From an alpha proteobacterium SCGC AAA280-B11 (GTDB taxonomy: Bacteria; Pseudomonadota; Alphaproteobacteria; Pelagibacterales; Pelagibacteraceae), in NCBI GenBank assembly GCA_000371745.1, contig AQUH01000001.1:10965-54526 (forward strand): 43,562 nucleotides of DNA, read 5' to 3'. Made by a program: the position numbers and the translations under genes. The notes beneath the pieces are model-generated. The model saw only the letters and a list, made by a program, of their open reading frames with translations. It did not search any database and had not been told where the DNA came from. This document shows positions 16,961 to 27,853 of the stretch, one piece after another; position 1 is the stretch's first letter; each line of letters begins with the position of its first letter.

Positions 16961-17064
16961 AAAGGTCTAACAAAGATGCCATTTCCTGCATTAATTATTG
17001 TAAATATAAAAAAGAAAATAACTAATAATACCAATATAATAACAGTGATATAATTTTTTTTCAT
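16957..17064 (-). CDS. 35-residue membrane microprotein in the CoxF position
   Basis: The frame runs from ATG 17064-17062 to TGA 16959-16957. The product is one hydrophobic helix (core VIILVLLVIFFFIFTII) with a KK start and an NGIFVRPL tail. It is linked by ATGA overlaps at both ends: its ATG overlaps the ctaB stop, and its TGA overlaps the ctaG start. Alphaproteobacterial cta operons often have a small ORF (called CoxF) in this slot, and the position and topology fit. Sequence similarity cannot be judged at this length. It may be an oxidase assembly factor or accessory subunit. Confidence 0.75.
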   Translation of the reverse strand: MKKNYITVIILVLLVIFFFIFTIINAGNGIFVRPL

Positions 17065-17981
17065 ATTAAAAATTTAATAAAACTTTCAGTTAACAATAGA
17101 GCGAATATTAAGAATAAATATAAAATAGAGAAAGCAAATATTTTTTTGGATAGTATTTCAGTATATCTTTTATTGTTAGTGGTTAATAATTTAAATGTTA
17201 AAAAAATATAAAATGATCCCAGTAAAATAGTCGGTATTAAATAAACAAACCCAGCAAATTTAAAATAGAATGGAAGTATAGTTATAGGAAATAATATAAG
17301 CGAATAAGCAAAAATATTTTTTTTTGTAAAATCTACTCCTGATACAACCGGCAACATTGGTATTTTTGCTTTTTTATAATCTGCTGATTTATATAAAGAT
17401 AAAGACCAGAAATGAGATGGGGTCCAAAAAAATATAATTAAAAATAATACTATTGGTTCAATCGATAAATTATTATTAGCAATAGACCATCCAATTACTG
17501 GTGGAAATGCTCCTGCGGCTCCTCCTATTACAATATTTTGGACACTTCTGCGTTTAAGCCAAATTGTATAAATAAAAATATAAAACCCAATAGTAATAGC
17601 CAGAATTCCAGCAGATAAAATATTTGAAAAAATATAAAGACCCCAAATAGATATTAATGATAAAGAGATTCCAAAATATAAGGCTTGTTTACTAGATATT
17701 TTTCCAAGCGGTATTGGTCTCAAACAAGTACGCGACATAACAGCATCAATTTCAGAATCGTACCACATGTTCAATGCTCCAGCAGCTCCAGCTCCTAATG
17801 CTACAAAAAAAAGTGCCAACGATGAGCTTAAAAAATCTACTTTTACATTAGAGATTAAAAGGCCAACTAATGCCGTGAAAACAACCAAAGACATTACTCT
17901 TGGCTTCATTAAATTATAAAAATTTTTAAAAACTAAAAGATTTTTATTATTTTGATAATTAGCAAATGCAGCTTTATACAC
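17061..17981 (-). CDS. ctaB: protoheme IX farnesyltransferase (heme O synthase)
   Basis: 306 residues with about nine membrane segments. It attaches a farnesyl group to heme B to make heme O, the precursor of heme A. NMWYDSEIDAVMSRTCLRP carries the Asp-rich prenyl-diphosphate site, and the second Asp block is SADYKKAKIPMLP. It sits between ctaD (8 bp) and the microprotein (ATGA). The start codon is GTG; no ATG occurs before residue 27, which is already inside the conserved NLMKPRVM block. Alternative name cyoE. Confidence 0.94.
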   Translation of the reverse strand: MYKAAFANYQNNKNLLVFKNFYNLMKPRVMSLVVFTALVGLLISNVKVDFLSSSLALFFVALGAGAAGALNMWYDSEIDAVMSRTCLRPIPLGKISSKQALYFGISLSLISIWGLYIFSNILSAGILAITIGFYIFIYTIWLKRRSVQNIVIGGAAGAFPPVIGWSIANNNLSIEPIVLFLIIFFWTPSHFWSLSLYKSADYKKAKIPMLPVVSGVDFTKKNIFAYSLILFPITILPFYFKFAGFVYLIPTILLGSFYIFLTFKLLTTNNKRYTEILSKKIFAFSILYLFLIFALLLTESFIKFLI

Positions 17982-17989
17982 TTTTTTAA

Positions 17990-19579
<1,590 letters not shown>

Positions 19580-20416
19580 TTATTTAATTGTTTTTTCTTT
19601 TAAATTATTATCTGCAAAAATATTATTTTCAGGATATTTTGCAAACTTTACTTTCGCCACTTTAAGCCATTCATTATATTCTTTCTCCGAAACTATTTTT
19701 ACAACAATAGGCATAAAAGCATGCTTTGATCCGCACAATTCTAAACACTGACCATAATAAATTCCCTCTTTTTGTGCCTTAAACCAAGTTTCGTTAATTC
19801 TTCCTGGAACTGCTTCTCTATTTACCCCAAAAGAAGGCATAGCCCAGGCATGCAAAACATCGTTGGCTGTTATTAAAACTTTTACGACTTTATTAGCTGG
19901 AAGCACTACATAATTATCTGTCTCTAAAAGCCTTGGCTGATTTGGTTTTAAATTTTTGGTCTCAACCATGTTTGCTTCAAAAGATATTTTTTCATCAGGA
20001 TATTCATATCCCCAGTACCATTGGTAACCCGTAACTTTTAAAGTAACATCTGACTTAGGAATAATATCCTGTTTGTATAGCAACCTGAAAGATGGAACGG
20101 CTATAACAACTAAGATTACACAGGGTATTAAAGTCCACAAAACTTCAATTAATGTATTGTGAGAAGTTTTTGAAGGAATTGGGTTTTTAGATGATCTAAA
20201 TTTAATTAAACTATAAATTAACAAAAAAAGTACAAAAACAGATATTGCAACGATAATTGGCAGTATGATTTTATCATGAAGATGAACAACATCATCCATG
20301 ACAGAAGTAACAGATTCACTAAATCCAAACTGCCAGTTCTCACGAGTAAATGCTGTATTAGTCGTAGCAACTAATACTAAAGATAAATAAAATTTGTTTA
20401 ATAATTTTTTTGTCAT
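19580..20416 (-). CDS. ctaC: cytochrome c oxidase subunit II
   Basis: 278 residues. A signal peptide (cleavage near TTNTAFT) and two membrane helices are followed by the periplasmic cupredoxin domain. GYQWYWGYEYPD is the aromatic electron-entry patch. GQCLELCGSKHAFMPI carries the CuA ligands C224, C228, H232 and M235. There is no C-terminal cytochrome c domain. It is the first gene of the cta operon, with its promoter in the 88-bp divergent gap to tldD. Confidence 0.97.
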   Translation of the reverse strand: MTKKLLNKFYLSLVLVATTNTAFTRENWQFGFSESVTSVMDDVVHLHDKIILPIIVAISVFVLFLLIYSLIKFRSSKNPIPSKTSHNTLIEVLWTLIPCVILVVIAVPSFRLLYKQDIIPKSDVTLKVTGYQWYWGYEYPDEKISFEANMVETKNLKPNQPRLLETDNYVVLPANKVVKVLITANDVLHAWAMPSFGVNREAVPGRINETWFKAQKEGIYYGQCLELCGSKHAFMPIVVKIVSEKEYNEWLKVAKVKFAKYPENNIFADNNLKEKTIK

Positions 20417-20504
20417 TAATTAAAGATATACTATGTAAATATAGTTATTTAACTATATTATTATCACAAATATATAGAAAAAATTTGCGACAATTTATCT
20501 AAAA
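20417..20504. promoter_or_regulatory. divergent ctaC/tldD promoter region with a 22-bp palindrome
   Basis: This 88-bp region serves the whole cta operon on minus and tldD on plus. It contains perfect 10-bp arms AATATAGTTA (20438-20447) and TAACTATATT (20450-20459) around TT. The arms also hold -10-like TATAGT/TATATT boxes in both directions, so the palindrome may be two overlapping divergent -10 elements, an operator, or both. No terminator would be expected between divergent genes. Confidence 0.55.
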
Positions 20505-21932
20505 ATGAACCCAGATTTAAATGAGTTTTTTTCACAAGAAAATTCAATTTCAAGAAAATCAGCAGAAACAATAGTTAACAATACTCTTTTTAAGTGTGAT
20601 GATGGTGAACTGTTTCTGGAATCGACAGTTTCAGAGTCGCTGGTATTGGATGATGGTAAAATTAAAAACACAAGCTACGACTCTAGCAAAGGTTATGGGT
20701 TAAGATCTGTTAACAACGACATCACTACGTACTCACATTCAAATGAACTAACAGAAGAATCTTTAAAACAATCTGCAAAAGTAATTTTAGACGCTAGTAA
20801 GAATTTTTCTGGAAAATTAAGTTCTGGACCTCAAAAAACTAACAAGCATCTTTATGCGGACGTTAATCCTATAGAAGCAAAAAATTTTTCTGAAAAAATA
20901 GATTTATTAAACAAAATTGACAAATACTTAAGATCAAAAAATTCATACGTTAAACAAGTTTCTAGCTCTATATTTTCTGAATATCAGCAAATAGAAATTA
21001 TTAGACCTGATAATCAAAGTTATTCTGACAAAAGACCTCTCGTTCGATTTAATGTTTCGGTAATGGTTGAAAAAAATGGAAGAAAAGAAACTGGAAGTTA
21101 TGGCACGGGTGGTAGAAAAATATTGGATGAATATATTACTGAATTAAATTGGAAAAAAGTTTGCGATATCGCTCTAAAACAAGCATTAGTTAATCTTGAA
21201 AGTGTTGATGCCCCAGCTGGAGAAATGAAGGTAGTTCTAGGACCTGGTTGGCCTGGAATTCTTCTTCATGAAGCAATTGGACATGGCTTGGAAGGAGATT
21301 TTAATAGAAAAAAAACTTCTGCATTCTCAAATTTGATGGGACAAAAAATAGCCGATGAACAAGTGACGGTTGTTGATGATGGAACAATTGAAAATAGAAG
21401 AGGCTCTATAACTATCGATGATGAAGGAACACCGACAAATAAAACTGTATTAATAGAAAAAGGAATATTAAAAAATTATATACAAGACAGATTGAACGCA
21501 AGATTGATGAATGTTCAACCAACTGGAAATGGCAGAAGAGAAAGTTTTGAACATATACCAATGCCACGTATGACAAACACTTATATGCTTTCTGGAAAGT
21601 ACCATCCTGAAGAAATAATTAAATCAGTTGATAACGGTATCTATGCTGTTGCATTTGGAGGGGGTCAAGTAGACATCACAAATGGTAAATTTGTTTTCTC
21701 ATGCACTGAAGCTTATGAAATTAAAAATGGAAAAATTGGAAGACCTTTAAAGGGAGCAACTCTTATTGGTAATGGTCCTGATGTTCTTACAAAAGTTAAG
21801 ATGGTTGGAAATGATATGGAGTTAGATGCTGGTGTTGGCACTTGTGGAAAAAATGGACAATGGGTACCTGTTGGCGTTGGTCAACCAACTATCTTGATTG
21901 ATAGCATCACTGTTGGTGGAACTAAAAATTAA
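20505..21932 (+). CDS. tldD: TldD metalloprotease subunit
   Basis: 475 residues. TldD and TldE (PmbA) form a zinc protease that degrades unfolded peptides and matures some modified peptides. The metal motif HEAIGH lies at 255-260, followed by GLEGDF. VDDGTIENRRGS, IPMPRMTNTYML and FAFGGGQVD-like blocks (here VAFGGGQVD) are conserved. The partner pmbA is 1.6 kb downstream on the same strand, separated by rsmE (minus) and ubiA. No peptide-maturation cluster is visible. Confidence 0.95.
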   Translation: MNPDLNEFFSQENSISRKSAETIVNNTLFKCDDGELFLESTVSESLVLDDGKIKNTSYDSSKGYGLRSVNNDITTYSHSNELTEESLKQSAKVILDASKNFSGKLSSGPQKTNKHLYADVNPIEAKNFSEKIDLLNKIDKYLRSKNSYVKQVSSSIFSEYQQIEIIRPDNQSYSDKRPLVRFNVSVMVEKNGRKETGSYGTGGRKILDEYITELNWKKVCDIALKQALVNLESVDAPAGEMKVVLGPGWPGILLHEAIGHGLEGDFNRKKTSAFSNLMGQKIADEQVTVVDDGTIENRRGSITIDDEGTPTNKTVLIEKGILKNYIQDRLNARLMNVQPTGNGRRESFEHIPMPRMTNTYMLSGKYHPEEIIKSVDNGIYAVAFGGGQVDITNGKFVFSCTEAYEIKNGKIGRPLKGATLIGNGPDVLTKVKMVGNDMELDAGVGTCGKNGQWVPVGVGQPTILIDSITVGGTKN

Positions 21933-22648
21933 TTAATCTGAGAATTTAATAAAACAAGACCTGCAACTGCAGCTGTTTCCGATCTTAAAATATTTTGACC
22001 TAATGAAATAGGTAAACAATTACTCATTTTACTTAGCAAGTCCCTTTCTTTTAATGAAAAATCACCTTCAGGACCTATCAATAAGTAAAATTTATTATTT
22101 TTATTTTCTTTTAAAACTTCATCTATCTTTTTATTAGAAGAGTTAGTGTCCGCAAAAAAAATTACAGAATTCTTATCAAAAGATTGTAATTTTTTTTCTA
22201 ATTTTCCAACTTCATGAATAACTGGCAAGAATAGCTGATTAGATTGTTCGCAAGTTTCTTTGATAATTTTTTCAACTCTTTTTATGTTTAAATTCTTAGC
22301 GACTGACTTTTCAGAGATAACTGGAATAAATTCTTTAACGCCTACTTCTGTGCATTTTTGAATTAAATAATCTAACTTTGAACTTTTAATTAAAGAAAAT
22401 ATTAGAGATATATTTGATTGTTTTCCTGTATTTTTAATCTTTGCTACTAGTTTAACTTTTGTATTATTTTTATCAGAGCTAATAATTCTTCCCTCGAATT
22501 CTCCATCTTGAGAATTAAATAAAAAAACATTATCCCCTTCTCTTAAACGCATCACATTTTTTAAATAATGACTATCTTCTTTTTCTAGAATTAAATCTAA
22601 ATCTAGATCTAGCTTTTTATTCAAATAAATTCTTACTTTTAAAGACAT
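21929..22648 (-). CDS. rsmE: 16S rRNA (uracil1498-N3)-methyltransferase
   Basis: 239 residues from the ATG at 22648. RsmE is a SPOUT-fold enzyme that methylates U1498 of 16S rRNA. The N-terminal PUA-like domain holds RIYLN and HYLKNVMRLREGD. The SAM knot shows LLIGPEGDFSLKE and SLGQNILRSETAAVAG. An upstream TTG at 22675 would add nine residues before MSLKVRIYL, but the family normally begins near RIYL, so ATG 22648 is chosen. The gene ends in TTAA shared with tldD. Confidence 0.94.
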   Translation of the reverse strand: MSLKVRIYLNKKLDLDLDLILEKEDSHYLKNVMRLREGDNVFLFNSQDGEFEGRIISSDKNNTKVKLVAKIKNTGKQSNISLIFSLIKSSKLDYLIQKCTEVGVKEFIPVISEKSVAKNLNIKRVEKIIKETCEQSNQLFLPVIHEVGKLEKKLQSFDKNSVIFFADTNSSNKKIDEVLKENKNNKFYLLIGPEGDFSLKERDLLSKMSNCLPISLGQNILRSETAAVAGLVLLNSQIN

Positions 22649-22685
22649 AACTGTTATTGTAACTAAATTACTCAATTTTTACAAA

Positions 22686-23552
22686 ATGTACCAATTTGCT
22701 GAATTATTAAGATTAAATAAACCCATTGGAATCTTTTTATTATTCTGGCCATGTGCTTGGAGTTTGGCAATGACCCAGTGGTTTACTGTGAATGATAATT
22801 TATTTATTAAGTACTTAATTTTATTTTTTATAGGCTCTATAGTAATGAGAAGCGCTGGTTGCGTTTATAATGACATCGTAGATAAAAATATAGATAGCAA
22901 AGTTCAAAGAACCAAAAAACGTTTAATAGCTTCTAAAAAAATAAGTGTAAAAACTGCTTGGATTATTATTCTGCTACTTTTAATTCCTGCAATCGTAATA
23001 TTGTTTCAGTTTAATAATTTTTCTAGAATATTAGGTTTATCATCTGGATTATTAATTTTAACTTATCCTTTTATGAAAAGAATAACATTTTGGCCTCAAC
23101 TATTTCTTGGTTTTACATTTAATTGGGGAGTGCTACTTGCCTGGTCAGTGTTCTTTGAAAACTTAAAGATTGAAACAATCATCTTATATGCGGCGGCGAT
23201 ATTTTGGACTTTAGGATACGATACAATTTACGCACTACAAGATAGACGAGACGATTTAAAAATAAAGATCAAATCTACAGCAATTAAATTTAAACACGAC
23301 ATAAAGAACTTCCTTTTTTTTTGCTACATTTCTTTAATAATTTTATTAATTGCTTTAGGTGCTTTAACAGATAGATCTTTTCTTTATTTTATCTTAATAA
23401 TAACTTCATCTGCACATTTAATTTATCAAGTATTATTAATTAAAAAAGCCAACTCTAATGATAGGGAAAAGATTCAAAAAGTATTTAATAGTAATAATTT
23501 TTTTGGACTTTTAATATTTTTAATATTTTTCTTAGAAACTTATAATGCTTAA
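22686..23552 (+). CDS. ubiA: 4-hydroxybenzoate polyprenyltransferase
   Basis: 288 residues and about eight membrane segments. UbiA attaches the polyprenyl tail to 4-hydroxybenzoate in ubiquinone synthesis. LLRLNKPIGIFLLFWPCAW opens the protein. The first Asp-rich site is NDIVDKNIDSKVQRTKKR, the second is YDTIYALQDRRDD. Its product supplies electrons, via the quinone pool, to the oxidase encoded next door. It is separated by 37 bp from rsmE and overlaps pmbA by 8 nt. Confidence 0.94.
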   Translation: MYQFAELLRLNKPIGIFLLFWPCAWSLAMTQWFTVNDNLFIKYLILFFIGSIVMRSAGCVYNDIVDKNIDSKVQRTKKRLIASKKISVKTAWIIILLLLIPAIVILFQFNNFSRILGLSSGLLILTYPFMKRITFWPQLFLGFTFNWGVLLAWSVFFENLKIETIILYAAAIFWTLGYDTIYALQDRRDDLKIKIKSTAIKFKHDIKNFLFFCYISLIILLIALGALTDRSFLYFILIITSSAHLIYQVLLIKKANSNDREKIQKVFNSNNFFGLLIFLIFFLETYNA

Positions 23553-24864
23553 AGACAGTTCGTTTTTAAATAATCTTGGCGAGTATTGCATTGATGAATT
23601 AAAAAAAATTGGCACAACAAACTCTGAGGTGGTTGTAGGTCATTCAATTTCGGAAGATATGTTACAAAGAAATAATAAAATTGAAGAAGTTACAAGGTCT
23701 GAAGATATAAGTATTGGCCTCACTGCATACATTAATCAAAAAAAGTCTTCTATTTCTACATCAAATTTAACAAAAGATAATATTAAGAAAGCAATTGTTA
23801 GATGCTACGAGATGGCAAAAAATACTCCTGAAGATCAATACTGTGGTCTTCCCCAAGATCAATTTTTAGATAAAGATTCTAATAATCTAGACTTATTCGA
23901 CGACTCAATAATTCCTTATGAAAACAAAAAAAATTACGTATCGGAATGTGAGCATGAGGCACTAGTTCAAGAAAAAATATTTAACTCAAATGGCGTTTCT
24001 TTCTCAGAAGTAAAATCAAATTTTTTATTAAAAAACTCCAATGGTTTTTCAGGAGGACGAAAATCATCCGTTTTTAATATTTCATGCGATGTGCTGGCAA
24101 AAGAAAATGATAGCATGGAAAGAGATTATGAATATTCATCAAAAAGATTTTTTAAAGATCTTCCAGAACCAAAAAGTATTGGAAAATTAGCAGCGAAAAG
24201 AGCGTACTCCAGACTAAATCCCCAAAAAATAAATTCTTTTACAGGACCAGCCGTATTTGAACCAAGAGTATCCTCGAGTTTTTTATCTCATTTACTATCG
24301 TCTATTTCTGGACACAATTTAGCTAGAAAAGTAAGTTTTATTAAAGGGGATATAGGAGAAATTTTGTTTCAAGAAAATATCAATGTAATTGATGATCCGC
24401 TAATAAAAAAAGGACTAGGGTCAAAAAATTTTGACTCAGAAGGAGTAAGTTGCAAAAAATTAAGATTGATTAATGCAGGCAAGCTTAATGAGATTCTTTT
24501 AGATACTTATTCTGGAAAAATGCTAAGAAAAAAAACTAATGGTAGATGCGGTGGCGCAACTAACTGTTATTTTGAGAATGGAAAAGTAACAAAAACAGAT
24601 TTAATAAAAGATATAAAAAGAGGTGTTTATATAACAGAGTTATTTGGCTCAGGCTTTAATAGTGTCACAGGAGATTTTAGCAAAGGAGGTTCTGGTTTTT
24701 TGATAGAAAATGGAGAAATAACTTATCCAATAAGCGAAATTACTGTCGCAGGAAATATCAAGAATATGTTTAAAGAAATGATATTAGCTAATGATCTTGA
24801 GTTTAAATCTAGAACAAACTCTCCGACAATAAAAATTAATAATATAATTATTGGAGGAAAATAA
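23545..24864 (+). CDS. pmbA: TldE/PmbA protease subunit
   Basis: 439 residues. It is the partner of TldD and lacks the HExxxH motif, as PmbA proteins do. Family blocks include SEDISIGLTAYI near 50, ENKKNYVSECEHEAL, FEPRVSSSFLSHLLSS in the middle, and the C-terminal GRCGGATNCYFENG and YITELFGSGFNSVTGDFSKGGSGF. It overlaps ubiA by 8 nt and is followed after 3 bp by the ABC transporter, so it may be the upstream end of the lipid A operon. Confidence 0.93.
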   Translation: MLKDSSFLNNLGEYCIDELKKIGTTNSEVVVGHSISEDMLQRNNKIEEVTRSEDISIGLTAYINQKKSSISTSNLTKDNIKKAIVRCYEMAKNTPEDQYCGLPQDQFLDKDSNNLDLFDDSIIPYENKKNYVSECEHEALVQEKIFNSNGVSFSEVKSNFLLKNSNGFSGGRKSSVFNISCDVLAKENDSMERDYEYSSKRFFKDLPEPKSIGKLAAKRAYSRLNPQKINSFTGPAVFEPRVSSSFLSHLLSSISGHNLARKVSFIKGDIGEILFQENINVIDDPLIKKGLGSKNFDSEGVSCKKLRLINAGKLNEILLDTYSGKMLRKKTNGRCGGATNCYFENGKVTKTDLIKDIKRGVYITELFGSGFNSVTGDFSKGGSGFLIENGEITYPISEITVAGNIKNMFKEMILANDLEFKSRTNSPTIKINNIIIGGK

Positions 24865-24867
24865 TTA

Positions 24868-26601
24868 ATGAATAACAATCAACTTATTAAAAGAATTTTT
24901 CATACTGAGATAAAAAAATATATAAATCTAATTTTTATTTGTCTATTTTTTATGATCATCTCTGCAGTAACAACTGCTGCAAGTGCGTGGTTATTAGATC
25001 CGGCTATAAAGGAAATATTTTTAAACCAAAATAAGACTATGCTCTATATGATTCCTTTAGCGATAATTATAGTTTTTGTTTTAAAAGGTCTTTCAACATT
25101 TGCTGTGAGAATTGTAACAATAAAAATAGGAATGAAAGTTGTAGAAAATATTCAAATATTAATGGCTAAAAGAATATTAACCTCTGATATTTCTTATATT
25201 GTTGGAAAACATTCTGGTAAATTTATTTCTAACTTTATAAACGATACGCAAGTTTTATTTAACGTAATATCCGGGATAGTTATAAGCTCAATAAAAGAAA
25301 TATTAACTTTAATAGCATTAATAATGCTTATGTTTTACCATGATTGGCAATTGAGTATCTTGGCTTTAGTTATTATTCCTATTGCCGCTTTTTTCTCAAG
25401 AAAATTTGGAAAAAAAATGGGAAAAAAAGCTAACCTAAGTTTCGAAGCCACTGAAAATTTAAGTAAATTTTTATCTGAAATTATTAAAGGATCATGGCTT
25501 GTAAAAATTTATCAAAGAGAAAAAGATGAGCAAGTTAAAATATCTAATTTTATAGAAGACAGATTTAAAAAAATGAGAAAAGTAGAACAAGTACGTCTTG
25601 GAACCGGTCCTACAATGGAAATGATTACCGCGTTTGCTATCGCTTCAGTGGTCTTTTTTGCGGGCTATAGAAGCATGCAGGGAGCGATCACTATGGCCCA
25701 ATTTGTTTCTTTTTTAGCAGCATTAATGCTTGCTTATCAGCCAGTAAGAGCTCTAGCTGGAATTAACGTTGGCATACAAGAAGGTGTTTCTGCAGCTAAG
25801 CGAATATATGATTTGATTGATCAAAAAGATCAAATATCGGACGATGTTAATCTTCCCGAATTAAAACTTTCAACAGGAGAGATAGTCTTTAAAGATGTTA
25901 GCTTTACCTACCCAGACGGAACAAAAGTTATTGATAAAATAAATATTAATATTGCTGGAAACTCTAAAACCGCAATTATTGGAACTAGTGGCTCTGGAAA
26001 AACAACTATTTTAAACTTAATACCCAGATTTTATAATCTAAAAGAAGGAAGTATCCTTATAGACAATCAAGAAATTAATAAAATTAGACTATCCTCATTA
26101 AGAAAAAATATTTCTATTGTTAGTCAAGATACGGTTCTTTTTGATGATACAATAAAAAATAATATTGCATATGCAAACGTTCATGCGACTGATGATGAGA
26201 TAAAGAATGCCGCAAAATTTGCAGAAATAGATGATTTTATAAATTCTTTAAAAAATTGCTACGATACGATCGTAGGAGAAAATGGGGTAAAATTATCAGG
26301 TGGACAAAAACAAAGAATTTCGATTGCTAGAGCAATTTTAAAAAACTCACCCATAATTTTACTTGATGAAGCAACTTCATCTTTGGATTCTGAGGCTGAA
26401 GAAAAAATTAGATATGCACTAGATAATCTTACTAAAAATAAAACAACATTAATAATTAGTCATAAATTTTCTTCGATAATTAATTGTGACAAAATTTATA
26501 TATTAAACAAAGGAAAAGTTATTGATGAGGGGACTCATTCAGAATTAGTCAAAAATTCTACAGTTTACAAAAATTTATACGATAAACAGACCTTAAATTA
26601 A
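24868..26601 (+). CDS. msbA: MsbA-like lipid A/phospholipid ABC exporter
   Basis: 577 residues, a half-transporter with a membrane domain of six helices (about 20-300) fused to an ATPase. Walker A is GTSGSGKTT at about 372-380, the signature LSGGQKQRIS starts at about 476, and Walker B is IILLDEATSSLDSEAE around D500. The order is that of MsbA, which flips core-lipid A across the inner membrane. The three following genes all make lipid A or Kdo, which supports this over a drug or peptide exporter. Confidence 0.87.
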   Translation: MNNNQLIKRIFHTEIKKYINLIFICLFFMIISAVTTAASAWLLDPAIKEIFLNQNKTMLYMIPLAIIIVFVLKGLSTFAVRIVTIKIGMKVVENIQILMAKRILTSDISYIVGKHSGKFISNFINDTQVLFNVISGIVISSIKEILTLIALIMLMFYHDWQLSILALVIIPIAAFFSRKFGKKMGKKANLSFEATENLSKFLSEIIKGSWLVKIYQREKDEQVKISNFIEDRFKKMRKVEQVRLGTGPTMEMITAFAIASVVFFAGYRSMQGAITMAQFVSFLAALMLAYQPVRALAGINVGIQEGVSAAKRIYDLIDQKDQISDDVNLPELKLSTGEIVFKDVSFTYPDGTKVIDKININIAGNSKTAIIGTSGSGKTTILNLIPRFYNLKEGSILIDNQEINKIRLSSLRKNISIVSQDTVLFDDTIKNNIAYANVHATDDEIKNAAKFAEIDDFINSLKNCYDTIVGENGVKLSGGQKQRISIARAILKNSPIILLDEATSSLDSEAEEKIRYALDNLTKNKTTLIISHKFSSIINCDKIYILNKGKVIDEGTHSELVKNSTVYKNLYDKQTLN

Positions 26602-26611
26602 ATCTTATCCC

Positions 26612-27850
26612 ATGAAAAAGATTTATATTTTTTTAACCTTTATAATAAATTATTTTTTATACTTATATTTATTTTTAAGATTGTTAAAAAAAAAAGAAAT
26701 ACTTACAAGATATAAGGAAAAATTGTGCATATCCTCTCAATTTAAAACAGATAAATTTTTAATTTGGTTTCATTGCTCGAGCATAGGTGAACTTAAAAGT
26801 ATATTTCCAATTATTGATCATTATTTAAAAAAAAATAACCAAATTCTGGTTACTACTTCTACTATAGGATCAAACGACGTGTTTCAGAAAAAATACAACA
26901 ATGTCTCAAATATTATTCACCAATTCGCACCTTTTGATACTCCTCAAATAATTAATAAATTCTTCTCTAAATGGAGACCAGATGTAATTTTTTTTACTGA
27001 ATCTGAAATCTGGCCTAATCAAATCTTCAAAGCTAGAGACAGTAAGATTCCAATAATTCTTCTAAATGCAAGACTATCCAAAAAGTCTTTTAATAGGTGG
27101 AAATTTTTTAAAACGAATATGAAAAATATAATAAATTGTTTCAATCTAGTTCTTTGTCAAAGCGAGGAAAGCCAGAGCTATTTTAATTATTTTAAGACTA
27201 ACAATATACAGTTTATAGGAAATCTTAAATTAACTCGTTCTGAAGAATATAATTCTAAGGATTTTTCTAATCCGGCCTTATCTAAAAAAATAATATTTAT
27301 CGCTCTTAGCACTCACAGTGGTGAAGAGGAAATATGTATAAATTCACATATTAATTTAAAAAAAAAATATCCTAATTTATTAACTATAATCATTCCGAGG
27401 CATATCAATAGAGTTTTGGAAATTAAAGCATTAACTGAAAAACTTAAGTTAAATTTTTTAATAACAGATTCTATATCTAATTTTAAAGATGATACGGATA
27501 TCGTAATTATAAATTCTTATGGCTCTGCACAAGAATTCTTAAAATTATCTAAATATGTTTTTATTGGAGGATCGTTAATAAATCATGGAGGACAAAATCC
27601 TATTGAAGTAGCTTACAACAATTCAATAATTTTTTACGGACCCTATATATACAATTTTACTGAGATATATAATTACCTAAATAAAGAAAATGCTGCATTT
27701 AAAATTAAATCTGAGTCAGAACTTACGAATCAATTAGATGAAAAATTTAATAATTATAAAAATACTAATATTAAAGACAAGATAACCAAAATGGGTAATG
27801 AAATTTTTTTAACAACAATTAAAGAATTAGATAAATATATAATTAGTTAA
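26612..27850 (+). CDS. waaA: 3-deoxy-D-manno-octulosonic acid transferase
   Basis: 412 residues, usual length. WaaA (KdtA) adds Kdo to lipid IVA. An N-terminal membrane anchor (about 4-22) is followed by the catalytic CSSIGELKSIFP with E60. FTESEIWPN, LLNARLSKKSF, IGGSLINHGGQNPIE and the UDP/CMP-sugar-binding style C-domain are present. It carries A10 runs at 26686-26695 and 27358-27367 that stay in frame. It sits 10 bp after the ABC transporter and 3 bp before lpxK. Confidence 0.94.
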   Translation: MKKIYIFLTFIINYFLYLYLFLRLLKKKEILTRYKEKLCISSQFKTDKFLIWFHCSSIGELKSIFPIIDHYLKKNNQILVTTSTIGSNDVFQKKYNNVSNIIHQFAPFDTPQIINKFFSKWRPDVIFFTESEIWPNQIFKARDSKIPIILLNARLSKKSFNRWKFFKTNMKNIINCFNLVLCQSEESQSYFNYFKTNNIQFIGNLKLTRSEEYNSKDFSNPALSKKIIFIALSTHSGEEEICINSHINLKKKYPNLLTIIIPRHINRVLEIKALTEKLKLNFLITDSISNFKDDTDIVIINSYGSAQEFLKLSKYVFIGGSLINHGGQNPIEVAYNNSIIFYGPYIYNFTEIYNYLNKENAAFKIKSESELTNQLDEKFNNYKNTNIKDKITKMGNEIFLTTIKELDKYIIS

Positions 27851-27853
27851 TCA

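Noticed and set aside
22649-22675. TTG-initiated extension of rsmE
   Set aside because: The family starts near RIYL, and ATG 22648 gives that directly.
20505-24864. TldD/PmbA as a RiPP (modified peptide) biosynthesis cluster
   Set aside because: No precursor peptide or modification enzyme is seen between or around them; rsmE and ubiA are housekeeping genes.
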